Assembly (NCBI GenBank): GCA_933228675.1
Contig: OW121740.1
Coordinates: 157,874,691 to 157,938,690 of the forward strand
Reading direction: 5' to 3'
DNA from: Stomorhina lunata
Taxonomy: Eukaryota; Arthropoda; Insecta; Diptera; Rhiniidae
DNA: 64,000 nucleotides
Shown here: one piece after another, positions 11,451-24,030 of the stretch
How the letters are laid out: every line of letters begins with the position of its first letter
How positions within the stretch are numbered: position 1 is the first letter of the stretch
Made by a program: the position numbers and the translations under genes
Notes under the pieces: model-generated
Databases searched by the model: none
The model's input: only the letters and a program-made list of their open reading frames with translations
What the model was told of the DNA's origin: nothing

Positions 11451-11603
11451 TTTGAGGAATGTCAAAATCTATAGAGTCCGTACTTGACAAAAATAATAGA
11501 ATTCTCTTCAATTGTGACCTGCACTTCAATTACAAGAGAATATAGACGAACGGGCGGAGATTTAGACTAACATTCTCGGTTGATCGGTATAATAAAAATA
11601 GAT

Positions 11604-12405
11604 TTATTATGCCCTTCACAACCATAGGTGGAAATGGTAATATAAGTTTGTGCTGATGTATGCAACGATCTGACATATTTGTCTTAGACCCACCTTTTAG
11701 TATACCAATAGGCTTAGAATCACTTTCTGAGTCGATTTAGCGATGTCAGTCCGTCCCTTTGGCTGGCTGGACCACCATATAAACGATGTTATCAAAGTAC
11801 AGGTCGCAATTCTAGAGATAATTTGATAAAATTTGGCACAGATCATTTTTTTTGATAGTGTGACCATAGCTATTAAAATTCGTCAAAATCGGTTCATTAT
11901 TTATGGTACCTCCCATAGGTCCCACTTCCCGGAACTGATATATTGGCCACAAAAAACAATATTTTTTCATGAAATTTATTACAAATACTGCTTATGTAAA
12001 CTTAAATCACTGTACCAAATTTTGTTGAAATCGGTCCACATTTGACCATAGCTCCCATACAAACTCTTTTCTCAAAACGCACTAAATGACACAAAATTCA
12101 CTAAAACGCTCGTAAATCCAAAGATAATTAGAATTTTAAGTTTATTTTTTGCATTCATAATTTTTGTAAAAACTGTTATCAATTTGACAAATTTTAAGAT
12201 AATCGGTCCACATTTGACCCCAGCTCTCATATAAGTCCAAATGACGGAAACAGCTTAAATGTATAAGTTTTGAGAAAATGTTTGTATGATGGCAAAATTT
12301 AGCAAATATTTGTCTTTATACAAGAAAAAGAACACCTTTGACCTTAGTGGTGAAGACCATACGATAGGTCGGGCTTGACCGACTATATCACTTTCTTACT
12401 TGTTT
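11604..12405 (+). mobile_element. mini-me/DINE-1-like (Helentron-type) non-autonomous element
   Basis: It begins near TTATGCCCTTCACAACCATA and carries the dipteran mini-me-type core with TATACCAATAGGCTTAGAAT and CACTTTCTGAGTCGATTTAG (about 11700-11740), followed by a short decayed GTCY tract (CAGTCCGTCCC). It includes CACATTTGACC and CATAGCTCCCATA blocks and ends with a hairpin, GTCGG (12368-12372) and CCGAC (12379-12383), followed by CTTTCTTACTTGT. A hairpin close to the 3' end is typical of rolling-circle elements. It inserted about 180 bp downstream of the mucin-like exon. Confidence 0.6.
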
Positions 12406-12589
12406 TAAAATAAGTTTTTGCCATAAAAAAATTCGAATTCTGTTCAAAATTTCAACCTGTACTTTACTTTACAAGGCAACATGGACAGAAGCTAGGCGAT
12501 CATTATTAAATCGACTGAAATTTTGAGTGATTCCAAATAGATTGGGACTAAATTTTAAGGCACTACATATGCCTATTTTCAATACTTAC
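12406..12589 (-). other. sequence downstream of mucin-like exon; possible 3' exon
   Basis: The 184 bp between the donor and the mini-me-like element contain an acceptor candidate (TCAAAATTTCAG). Joining there would add VDLIMIA and then stop. Nothing else supports this, so the true 3' exon may lie beyond the transposon or have been disrupted by it. Confidence 0.25.
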
Positions 12590-13112
12590 CACCACACATC
12601 CATTTTAGTTGGGCATAGCCATATTGAGGTTTAAAATAACATCGCATAGAATCGGGATAACTGGGAAGGGGATAGTACCAGGCTGGAGTAGTCGTTGTTG
12701 AGAATGGCGAATCAGTAACAGGTGAAATAGTGGTTGTTATTGTAGTAGTAGTGGTGGGTTCTGAACTTGTTGTAGTTGGTGACTGAGTTGAAGTTGTAGT
12801 CGTTGCAGCTTCAGTGGTTGTAGTGGTAGTTGCAGCCTCAGTGGTCGTAGTGGTCGTTACAGCTTCAGTGGTAGTTGTGGTAGCTTCTGTGGTAGATTCC
12901 GTGGTAGTTGCTGCTTCCGTTATAGGTGTTGTTGGCTCAGGTGTAGTTGTTGTTGGTTCAAGTGTAGTCGTTGTGGTTGGTTCCGGTGTGGTCGTGGTAG
13001 GCGCTAATGTAGTTGTGCTTGGCGGTATTGTGGTGAAAGCCCAATCTGGTGGTGGTACATCTTGTGTTACCACCATCATAACCATTAGATTTAGGATTAT
13101 TAAGTATTTTAA
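12590..13112 (-). CDS. secreted Thr-rich mucin-like protein, main exon
   Basis: The open frame reads LKYLIILNLMVMMVVTQD, a good hydrophobic signal-peptide core, directly after acceptor TTTTATAG at 13113-13114. A roughly 115-residue Thr/Pro/Glu/Ala-rich region follows, made of TTTTEA, TTTTPEP and TTTTTEA-type repeats, dense O-glycosylation ground as in insect mucins and peritrophic or cuticle-associated proteins. The end is different: WYYPLPSYPDSMRCYFKPQ, then YGYAQLKWMCGG with two Cys. The frame closes at TGA only if it reads through a donor; GGTG|GTAAGT at 12589 suggests the exon ends there in phase 1 and continues in a 3' exon. The family is not recognised. The ATG at 13085 would give a truncated signal peptide, so I prefer the spliced start at 13215-13217. 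Confidence 0.6.
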
Positions 13113-13214
13113 CTATAAAATAATTCAATATTATTAATTTTAAATTTTATATTTTTTTTTAGAACTACATAAAAATTTATAATTCTTGTTAGTTTTTCTA
13201 ACTTTAATTTTTAC

Positions 13215-13217
13215 CAT
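13215..13217 (-). CDS. putative first coding exon (ATG only) of mucin-like gene
   Basis: ATG is followed at once by GTAA on the minus strand. Splicing ATG|GTAA to the acceptor at 13113 removes 102 bp and gives M-LKYLIILNLMVMMVVTQD in phase 0, a complete signal peptide. One-codon first exons followed by a short intron are known in fly secreted-protein genes. The donor is minimal, so other first exons remain possible. Confidence 0.4.
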
Positions 13218-14164
13218 TTTTTTTCTATATATTTTTTATTTCACTATAAAGATTTCCGAAGTCTTTTCTTTCGCGCGTTTCGTTCAAAACTAAAACCATT
13301 TTCATTTGTTTACATCTTTTCAAGCGATCGCTAACGAGCGAGCAGATCATTTTGTGTTTCCACACTTCGATTAATAATTTTTCGGAGAATTGCAAGTATT
13401 AACTTAAACAAAGGGGAAAATTATGAGAGATAATGATACTATTAAAAGTTTGATTTAATAGGTATTTTCTAGAAAATCCACAGAAAATTAAATGCTTTAA
13501 AACTGGGGTGATGAGAAAATTTTTTTCTTTATGTCACTTTTTATTGATTTTTGGCGAAATATGCAAAAATATGCAGATAATTTTTATATTCTTGTAAAGC
13601 TAAGACTACACCCACTTATTTGACATAGATTTCTTACTGAATTATGTTTCAATTTCTATCCAAAATACTTAAATACTTCGTATTTTGGCAATTTTTTTCT
13701 TTCAGAACTTAAGTTAAAGGTTTTTTCTCTCCATTTTCCCACTATAGCTTTTTATATTATTTGCTCTACAGTTTTTAATATTTGTTTTATGTTTCATTCA
13801 TATAAATATTTTACTTTAATTTTACTGATAATTCCTTAGTACTTAATTTAACCATAAACAATGAGACATTTGAGAGCGATCACTTGATCATTATGATGGT
13901 ACGAGTTTGCCTTTGTCAAACTGCCAACATTAGTGACGTTAGTTCTAAAACAATTAAATAACTTGTAACAAAACAGTTGTAAATTTAAACTAATGAAATT
14001 AATTTTTAAAAATTCCCTACTAATAGAAGATAACCTTTTACTATAAATTTTAGGAGTCTGAACAATTATCGTTGCTCGTGGCCGTCATAATGGGGAGAAT
14101 AGATTTAAAAGAATGAAATCATTTTCATTCCGTTTACCACAGAAATTATTTTATATTTGAATCA
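13218..14164. other. intergenic sequence upstream of mucin-like gene
   Basis: AT-rich unique DNA with a small relatively GC-rich island near 13255-13350 (TTTCGCGCGTTTCG, GCGATCGCTAACGAGCGAG), where the minus-strand promoter would be expected. No clear TATA/Inr pair and no other gene seen. Confidence 0.4.
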
Positions 14165-16740
14165 AAAGACTTTTTATAAAAAATTTTTTAATATTAAAAA
14201 CTTTCTATAAAATAATTTTTATATCGAAAAACTTTCTATAGAAACATTTTAATATCGAAACATTTTCTATAGAAAACTTTAATTATCGAAAAATTTTCAA
14301 TATAAATTTTAATGACGCAAATTTTTTTTTGGAAAATTTTAATACCGAAAAATTATCTCTACAAAAAATTTTATTACAAAAAATTTTCTATAGAAAAATT
14401 TTTATAACACAAAAAAATAATAAAACAATAAATTTTCTGTAGAAAAATTTTTATACCAAAAATTTTTATAGACAAATTTGTATAAATTTTCTATGAACAA
14501 AATTTTAACGAAAAATTTTCTATAGAAAAATTTTGATATCGAAGATTTTTTATAGAAAAATTTTAACGAAAAACTTTCTATAAAAAAATTTTGATATCGA
14601 AAGATTTTTTATAGAAAAATTTAAAAAACGAAAAATCTGCTAAACAAAAATTTCGAAAAAATTTTTATAGAATAAAATTTTTAATTCAAAATATTTTGAT
14701 ACAAAAAAATTTTCAATCGAAATATTTTCTATAGAAAAATTTTAATAACGAAATATTTTCTATAAAAAAGTTTTAAAAATTAATTTAAACTTAAATTAAT
14801 TTAATTTTCAATTTATTTGGGCATTAATTATTCGAACTTTAGAATTGATTGAAAAATTCTATAAAAAAAATTTTATAACGAAAAATTTTCTATAGAAAAA
14901 TTTTAAAAACGAAAAGGAAGTTTTTCCATAACAAATTTGTATAACAAATAATTATTTTATATAAAAAAAATTTAAAATAAAAAATTTTCTACAGAAAAAA
15001 TTTGTTATTTCAAAATATTTTCTATAAAAAATTATTTTGAAATAAAAAAATTTTTATGTAGATAATTTTTCGATATAAAATTTTTTTTACAGATTTTTTT
15101 TTTTAACGAAAAATTTTCTATAGAAAATTTTTTTTAATGAAAAATTATACATTTTTGTAACGAAAAATTTTCTATAGAAAAATTTTCAACGAAAAATTGT
15201 GTATAGGAAAAATTTTTAACTAAAAGTTTTCTAAAGAAAAATTTTTTGAACGAAAAATTTTCTATAGAAAAAATTTCAGCGAAAATTTTTTATAGAAAAA
15301 ATTATAAAGAAAAATTTAGTGTGGAAAAAATTTTAACCAAAAATTTTCTATAGAAGCAATTTTAACGAAAAATTTTCTATAGAAAAAATTTGAACAAAAA
15401 ATTTTCTATAAACAAAATTTTAACGAAAAATTTTGTATAGAAAAATTTTGTTATTGAAAGATTTTTTAAAGAAAAATTTTTAAAACAAAAATTCTTCTAT
15501 ACAAAAATAAAATTATTATTTCAAAATATTTTCTATAGAAAAATTTTTGTATAAAAAAATTTTGATACCAAAAAATTTTCAATAGAAATATTTTTATATC
15601 GAAAAATTTTCTATAGAAACATTTTTATAACGAAATATTTTCTATAAAAAATTTTAAAAACAAAAAATTTTCTATAAAAAAATTTTTATAACGAAAAATT
15701 TTCTATAGAAAAATTTTAAAAACGAAAAACTTCCTTTACAACAATTTTTATAAAGAAAAATTTTCCATAAAAAAATTTTTATAACAAAAAATTATTTTAT
15801 ATAAAAAAATTTTAAAATGAAAAATTTTCTATAGAAACAATTTTAACGAAAAATTTTCTATAGAAAAAATTTTAAGAAAAAATTTTCTATAAACAAAATT
15901 TTTGAAGAAAAATTTTTGAAACAAAAAATCTTCTATACAAAAATTTCGAAAGAATTTATATAGAATAAAATTTTTATTTCAAAATATTTTCTATAGAAAA
16001 ATTTTCATACCAAAAAATTTTCAATAGAAATATTTTTATATCGAAAAATTTTCTATAGAAAAATTTTTATAACGAAATATTTTCTATAAAAAATTTTAAG
16101 AACAAAAAAATTTCTATAAAAAAAATTTTATAACGAAAAATTTTCTATAGAAACATTTTAAAAACGAAAAACTTCCTTTACAATAATTTTTAAAACGAAA
16201 AATTTTCCATAAAAAAATTTTTATAACAAAAAATTATTTTATATAAAAAAATTTTAAAATGAAAAATTTTCTATTCAAAAATTTTCTACAGAAAAAGTTT
16301 GTTATTTCAAAATATTTTCTATAAAAAATTATTTTGAAATAATGAAACTTTTCTATAGATAATTTTTCGATATCAAAATTTTTGTATAGATTTTTTTTTA
16401 ACGAAAAATTTTGTATAGAAAATTTTGTTAATGAAAAATTTTCCATAGAAAAATTTTCAACGAAAAAAAAAAAATTTTTTCTAAAGAAAAAATTTTTTAA
16501 TAAAAAATTTCTATAGAAAAAATTTCAGCGAAAAATATTCTATAGAAAAAATTATAAAGAAAAATTTAGTATAGAAAAAATTTTAACGAAAAATTTTATA
16601 TAGAAACAATTTTAACGAAAAATTTTCTATAGATAAAATTTTAACGAAAAATTTTCTATAAACAAAATCTTAACGAAAAATTTTCTATAGAAAAATTTTG
16701 ATATGTATATCGAACATTTTCTATAACAAAACTTTTCTAT
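14165..16740. repeat. degenerate core-palindrome array, AACG linker
   Basis: Units of TTTTCTATAGAAAAATTTT with linkers (A)ACGAAAA, TATCGAAA or TACCAAA, much more diverged than other arrays. It contains internal duplications of about 465 and 1,297 bp (for example the block with GTTATTTCAAAATATTTTC at about 15004 and 16301). A non-repeat AT patch lies at 14780-14850. Confidence 0.85.
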
Positions 16741-17110
16741 AGAAAAGTTTTCGTTCAAAAAATGTTTCTATAGAAAATTTTTTGATATAAAAATTTTTCT
16801 ATAGAAAATTTTTTGATATAAAAATTTTTCTATAGAAAATTTTTTGATATAAAAATTTTTCTATAGAAAATTTTTTGATATAAAAGCTTTTCTATAGAAA
16901 ATTTTTTGATATAAAAATTTTTCTATAGAAAATTTTTTGATATAAAAATTTTTCTATAGAAAATTTTTTGATATAAAAATTTTTCTATAGAAAATTTTTT
17001 GATATAAAAATTTTTCTATAGAAAATTTTTTGATATAAAAACTTTTCTATAGAAATTTTTTTGATATAAAAACTTTTCTATACAAAATTTTTCGTTATAA
17101 AAATTTTTCT
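16741..17110. repeat. core-palindrome array, GATATA linker
   Basis: About twelve 30-bp units of TTTTTGATATAAAAA plus TTTTTCTATAGAAAA, highly uniform. A diverged copy is at 18840-19090. Confidence 0.9.
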
Positions 17111-18535
17111 ATAGAAAATTTTTCCTTTTAAAAATTTTCTATTGAAAATTTTTCGATTTAAAAATTTTCTATAGAAAATTTTTAAAACGAAAAATTTTCT
17201 ATAGAAAATTTTTAAATCGAAAAATTTTCAATAGAAAATTTTTAAAAGGAAAAATTCGTTTTAAAAATTTTCTATAGAAAATTTTTCGTTTTAAAAATTT
17301 TCTATAGAAAATTTTTCGTTTTAAAAATTTTCTATAGAAAATTTTTCGTTTTAAAAATTTTCTATAGAAAATTTTTCGTTTTAAAAATTTTCTATAGAAA
17401 ATTTTTCGTTTTAAAAATTTTCTATAGAAAATTTTTCGTTTTAAAAATTTTCTATAGAAAATTTTTCGTTTTAAAAATTTTCTATAGAAAATTTTTCGTT
17501 TTAAAAATTTTCTATAGAAAATTTTTCGTTTTAAAAATTTTCTATAGAAAATTTTTCGTTTTAAAAATTTTCTATAGAAAATTTTTCGTTTTAAAAATTT
17601 TCTATAGAAAATTTTTCGTTTTAAAAATTTTCTATAGAAAATTTTTCGTTTTAAAAATTTTCTATAGAAAATTTTTCGTTTTAAAAATTTTCTATAGAAA
17701 ATTTTTCGTTTTAAAAATTTTCTATAGAAAATTTTTCGTTTTAAAAATTTTCTATAGAAAATTTTTCGTTTTAAAAATTTTCTATAGAAAATTTTTCGTT
17801 TTAAAAATTTTCTATAGAAAATTTTTCGTTTTAAAAATTTTCTATAGAAAATTTTTCGTTTTAAAAATTTTCTATAGAAAATTTTTCGTTTTAAAAATTT
17901 TCTATAGAAAATTTTTCGTTTTAAAAATTTTCTATAGAAAATTTTTCGTTTTAAAAATTTTCTATAGAAAATTTTTCGTTTTAAAAATTTTCTATAGCAA
18001 ATTTTTCGTTTTAAAAATTTTCTATAGAAAATTTTTCTTTTTAAACATTTTCTATAGAAAATTTTTTGTTTTAAAAATTTTCTATAGAAAATTTTTCGTT
18101 TTAAAAATTTTCTATAGAAAATTTTTCGTTTTAAAAATTTTCTATAGAAAATTTTTCGTTTTAAAAATTTTCTATAGAAAATTTTTCGTTTTAAAAATTT
18201 TCTATAGAAAATTTTTCGTTTTAAAAATTTTCTATAGAAAATTTTTCGTTTTAAAAATTTTCTATAGAAAATTTTTCGTTTTAAAAATTTTCTATAGAAA
18301 ATTTTTCGTTTTAAAAAGTTTCTATAGAAAATTTTTCGTTTTAAAAATTTTCTATAGAAAATTTTTCTTTTTAAACATTTTCTATAGAAAATTTTTTGTT
18401 TTAAAAATTTTCTATAGAAAATTTTTCGTTTTAAAAATTTTCTATAGAAAATTTTTCGTTTTAAAAATTTTCTAAAGAAAATTTTTCGTTTTAAAAATTT
18501 TCTATAGAAAATTTTTCGTTTTAAAAATTTTCTTA
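17111..18535. repeat. homogeneous 30-bp array, CGTTTTAA linker
   Basis: About 47 units of ATTTTTCGTTTTAAAAAT plus the TTTCTATAGAAA core. From about 17281 to 17997 some 24 consecutive units are identical. A two-unit variant block (CTTTTTAAACATT followed by TTTGTTTTAA) recurs at 18031 and 18361, a 330-bp or 11-unit higher-order repeat. Confidence 0.95.
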
Positions 18536-19835
18536 TTTTATATATATTATATATATTTATTTTTTATGGAAAATTTTTCGTTTTTAAAATTTTACTATAG
18601 AAAATTTTTCGTTTTAAAAATTTTCTATAGAAAATTTTTCGTTTTAAAGATTTTCTATAAAAAATTTTTCGTTTTAAAAATTTTCTATAGAAAATTTTTC
18701 GTTTTAAAAATTTTCTATAGAAAATTTTTCGTTTTAAAAATTTTCTATAGAAAATTTTTCGTTTTGAAAATTTTCTATAGAAAATTTTTTGTTTTAAAAA
18801 TTTTCTATAGAAAATTTTTCGTTCAAAAAATTTTTCTATAGAAAATTTTTTGATATAAAAACTTTTCCATAGAAAATTTTTCGTTATAAAAATTTTTCGT
18901 TATACAAAAAATTTTTCTATAGAAAAAAGCTTTTCTATAGAAAATTTTTTGATATAAAAATGTTTCTATAGAAAATTTTTTGATATAAAAATTTTTCTAT
19001 AGAAAATTTTTTGATATAAAAACTTTTCTATAGAAATTTTTTTGATATAAAAACTTTTCTATACAAAATTTTTCGTTATAAAAATTTTTCTATAGAAAAT
19101 TTTTCCTTTTAAAAATTTTCTATTGAAAATTTTTCGTTTTAAAAATTTTCTATAGAAAATTTTTCGTTTTAAAAATTTTCTATAGAAAATTTTTCGTTTT
19201 AAAAATTTTCTATAGAAAATTTTTCGTTTTAAAAATTTTCTATAGAAAATTTTTCGTTTTAAAAATTTTCTATAGAAAATTTTTCGTTTTAAAAATTTTC
19301 TAAAGAAAATTTTTCGTTTTAAAAATTTTCTATAGAAAATTTTTCGTTTTAAAAATTTTCTATAGAAAATTTTTCCTTTTAAAAATTTTCTATTGAAAAT
19401 TATTCGTTTTAAAAATTTTCTTTTTTTATATATTTATTTTTTATGGAAAATTTTTCGTTTTTAAAATTTTTCTATAGAAAATTTTTCGTTTTAAAAATTT
19501 TCTATAGAAAATTTTTCGTTTTAAAGATTTTCTATAGAAAATTTTTCGTTTTAAAGATTTTCGATAGAAAATTTTTCGTTTTAAAAATTTTCTATAGAAA
19601 ATTTTTCGTTTTAAAAATTTTCTTTAGAAAATTTTTCGTTTTAAAAATTTTCTATAGAAAATTTTTTGTTTTAAAAATTTTCTATAGAAAATTTTTCGTT
19701 CAAAAAATTTTTCTATAGAAAATTTTTCGTTCAAAAAATTTTTCTATAGAAAATTTTTTGATATAAAAACTTTTCCATAGAAAATTTTTCGTTATACAAA
19801 TTTTTCGTTATACAAATTTTTCTATAGAAAATTTG
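18536..19835. repeat. duplicated block of CGTTTTAA and GATATA arrays
   Basis: Two copies start with an array break rich in TATATTTATTTTTTATGG (about 18540 and 19420), spaced about 877 bp apart, each carrying about nine CGTTTTAA units and then CGTTCAAAAAATTTTTC. The segment 19020-19150 also copies 17040-17160 (about 1,980 bp away). The duplicated 91-codon frames inside are artefacts of the 30-bp period. Confidence 0.85.
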
Positions 19836-21284
19836 GAAGAATTAATTATTTTGCAGCTCTGCTATCTTGCTATAATAGTTTGCCCTGTAAGTGTGAAATA
19901 ACATTAAACGTGTTTTTTGTTACTTTTCCTTTAAAACTCATGCGTTTAAAGTCAACCCTCAGAATTCCAAAATAGTTCAGACCTGATAAGTGCCAGCCAA
20001 ATTCAATAAAACTAATTTACATGTGAAACAAATTTCGAGGAGGCGATTTGTCACTTTTGTTTTAAATTTATTTGATTTTTTTTGTGTCTTTGCAAATTTA
20101 GGACTTTGAATTTTCTTACTATTATTAAATATTATTATTCATCCATAAATAAGATTTTCAGGTTCATTTGCCATTATTCTATCAATTGAATTAAACAATT
20201 CAATTATTTTGTATAAATTCGTATCATTTAAATGAAACTAAAGACAAGTGAGAACGTTTTATTACAATTCTATTCTATTAAAAGTTTTGTTTTTCTATAA
20301 AATATGAATCAACAAACCTTTAAAAAATATTATATTTATAATTATAATGATGAGTTTTTTTTATTATTTAATAAAAACTTGGTTTTGTTATCAATCCCCA
20401 TGTGTCGGTTTAATTTTTTTAAGAATTTTTTTAAATTTATATTTGTCGTATTTATACCCTTCACCATCAAAGATGGAAAGGGAAGATTTTTTTTAAATGA
20501 AATTATTTATTCAATGGTTTGTGACAATTATTATTGTATTTTTTGTTTGTTTGTCTATTTTTGGTAATTGAAACTAATTGTAAAAAAACTTGTATTAACT
20601 GAATTCTAATTGAAATTACATATTAAACAGTTGCTATTAGTTTTCATTGTGATTCATTATGGATTCAGTGAAAATGTGTGACAATGATTAAAATTCAGTT
20701 TTTTTTTCTATTGGTTTTTTTAAAATATGTAGTTGATATTAGTAGTAAATAATATTATTAAATTAGTTGTTAACAGATGTTAATTGATACTTATTAAAAA
20801 GTTCAGTTATATAACGGAATTATGAATTGTCCCACATTTATTGTGGATTATTTCCTAATAAATAAAAATTTAAGTCAGTTAAACTTTTTATATAAAAAAA
20901 TTTAAGTCTATATATCTTCAATCATTTTAAATGGTACTTTTAACAGAGGCCTAATGTTAGTGTATCTTAAAAGATTTCTAATTCTAAACTCGGATCTTAA
21001 TAAAACGGTTCTGTCGATCGATATTCTTAAAGGCCTCAAATATAGATCGTGGGTCCTTTTAACAGATCTCAAACATTTATCTTAATAAGGTACTTATGTC
21101 GATTGTTGTTCTTAATAAGTCTCAAAATTCAAACATTGCTCTAAATAGAGCTCTAATATCGATCATGGACTTTAATAGAGCTTTTATTTAGAGACTTGAT
21201 CTAAATAGATTTCAATTTTTAAAAATAAGTCCAAATACAAATATAATTACCATCGTTTATTTTAAAAGAAATCTTATTTTAAAT
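19836..21284. other. unique AT-rich intergenic sequence
   Basis: No gene seen. TTTATACCCTTCACCATCAA at 20451-20470 resembles the 5' start of mini-me/DINE-1-like elements. At 20990-21200 there is a decayed repeat of about 50-60 bp with ATCGAT and CTTAATAG phrases. Confidence 0.35.
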
Positions 21285-23640
21285 GAAATTTTTCTAAAAA
21301 AATTTGACATGGAAAATTTTCCTATAAAAATTTAATATCGAAAATTTTTCTTAAAAATTTAACATCGAAAATTTTTCTTAAATTTAACATCGAAAATTTT
21401 TGTATAAAAATTTTACATCGACAATTTTTCTATAAAAATTTAACATCGAAAATTTTTCTATAAAAATTTAACATCGAGAATTTTTCTATAAAAATTTAAC
21501 ATCGAAAATTTTTCTATAAAAATGTAACATCAGAAATTTTTCTATAAAAATTAAGCGTCGAAAATTTTTCTATAAAAATTTAACATTGAAAATTTTTCTA
21601 TAAAAATTTAACATCGAAAATTTTTTTATAAAAATTTAACATCGAAAATTTTTCTATAAAAATTTGACATCGAAAATTTTTCTATAAAAAATTTTTCTAT
21701 AAAAATTTGACATCGAAAATTTTTCTATAAAAATTAAACGTCGAAATTTAACATCGAAAATTTTCCCATAAAAATTTAAAACCGAAAATTTTTTCTTAAA
21801 AGTTTAACATCGAAATTTTTTCTATAAAAATTTAACATCGAACTTTTCCTATAAAAATGCAACATCAGAAATGTTTCTATAAAAATTTAATATTGAAAAT
21901 TTTCCTATAAAAATTTAACATCGAAAATTTTTCTATAAAAATTTAACATCGAAAATTTTTCTATAAAAATTAAACATCGAAAATTCTTTAAAATTTAACA
22001 TCGAAAATTCTTAAAAATTTAACATCGAAAATTTTTCTATAAAAATTTAACATCGAAAATTTTTCTATAAAAATTTAACATCGAAAATTTTTCTATAAAA
22101 ATTTTACTTTGAAAATTTTTCTGTAAAAATTTAACATCGAAAATTTTTCTACAAAAATTTAACATCGAAAATTTTTCTATAAAAATGTAACATTAGAAAT
22201 TTTTGTATAAAAATTTGACATCGAAAATTTTTCTATAAAAATTTAACATCGAAAATTTTTCTATAAAAATTTTACATCGAATATTTTTCTATAAAAATTT
22301 AACATAGAAAATTTTTCAATAAAAATTTAACATCGAACATATTTCTATAGAAATGTAACATCAAAAATTTTTCTATAAAAATTTAACATCGAAAATTTTT
22401 CTATAAAAATTTGACACCGAAAATTTTTTTATAAAAATTCAATGTCGAAAATTTTTCCATAAAAATTAACGTCGAAAATTTTTCTATAAAAATTTAACAT
22501 CGAAAATTTTTCTTTAAAAATTTAACATCGAAAATTTTTCTATAAAAATTTAACATTGAAAATTTTTCTATAAAAATTTAACATCGAAAATTTTTCTATA
22601 AAAATTTAACAGCGAAAATTTTTCTATAAAAATTTAACATCGAAAATTTTCCTATAAAAATTTAGCATCGAAAATTTTTCTATAAATATTTAGCATCGAA
22701 AATTATTCTATACAAATTTAACATCGAAAATTTTTCTATAGAAATTTAACATTGAAAATTTTTCTATAAAAATTTAACATCGAAAATTTTTCTACAAAAA
22801 TTTTACATTGAAAATTTTTCTATAAAAATTTAACGTCGAAAATTTTTCTATAAAAATTTAACATCGAAAATTTTTCTATAAAAATGTAACATCAGAAATT
22901 TTTCTATAAAAATTAGGCGTCGAAAATTTTTCTATAAAAATTTAACATCGAGAATTTTTCTATAAAAATTTAACATCGAAAATTTTTCTATAAAAATGTA
23001 ACATCAGAAATTTTTCTATAAAAATTTAACATCGAAAATTTTTCTATAAAAATTTGACATCGAAAATTTTTCTATAAAAATTTAATATCGAAAATTTTTC
23101 GATAAAAATTTAACATCGAAAATTTTTCTATAAAAATTTAACATCGAAAATTTTTCTATAAAAAATTAAGATCGAAAATTTTTTTATAAAAATTTAACAT
23201 CGAAAATTTTTCTATAAAAATTTAACATTGAAAATTTTTCTATAAAAATTTAACATCGAAAACTTTTCTATAAAAATTAAACATCGAAAATTTTTCGATT
23301 AAATTTTAACATCAATAATTTTTCTATAAAAATTTAACATAGAACATTTCTATAAAAATTTGACATCCAAAATTTTTCTATTAACACTTTACATGGAAAA
23401 TTTTTCTATAAAAATTTAACATCGAAAATTTTTCTATAAAAATTTAACATCGGTAATTTTTCTATAAAAATTTAACATCGAAAATTTTTCTATAAAAATG
23501 TGACATCAGAAATTTTTCTATAAAAAAGTAACATCAGAAATTCTTCTATAAAAATTTAACATCGAAAATTTCTATAAATTTGAATTTTTTTTCTATGAAT
23601 TTGAATTTGTATAAAAAATTTAACATTGAAAATTTTTCAA
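21285..23640. repeat. 28-bp array, AACATCG linker
   Basis: About 80 units of TTTTTCTATAAAAATTT plus AACATCGAAAA, exact period 28. Variants AACATCAG and GCGTCG recur. Related to, and opposite in orientation from, the array at 62646-64000. Confidence 0.95.
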
Positions 23641-24030
23641 TGTTTTCGTATGCCAGATAATTCCCAAAAAATAAGAAAATTGAACCGCCAGCTAGATTTA
23701 AAATCACTACTAATTTTAGCCAGTTAAATAGACAATATTTAAAATATAGCTATTGATAATTTCTTAAATATCCCTAATTAAAAAAGCGATTTAATTTCTG
23801 TAATAATAAAATTATTGGCGAAAAATCTTAAGATTACAAAATATGGTCAGTTGGGTTAATGTTCAGTAATCTCTTTTATAGGTGCAACATCTTTGCATAT
23901 TTTTAGGATCTAATATTTTGATTATAACGGCATTCATAAAGAGAATAATTTAAAGCATACTTTTGTGATGAGCACGAAAATTATTTTATTTAAGAACTAA
24001 AAATTTAGCATATTTTTCAATAGGAAAATT
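23641..24030. other. unique spacer between two arrays
   Basis: AT-rich, no gene or RNA seen. Confidence 0.35.

Noticed and set aside
12814..13137. Plus-strand Val-rich 107-codon frame
   Set aside because: Antisense shadow of the Thr-rich mucin-like exon.
18566..19718. Open frames of 91 codons translating to repeated FYRKFFVLKI
   Set aside because: A 30-bp repeat has a length divisible by three, so any stop-free frame stays open. There is no codon-level conservation, and they are duplicated only because the DNA is.
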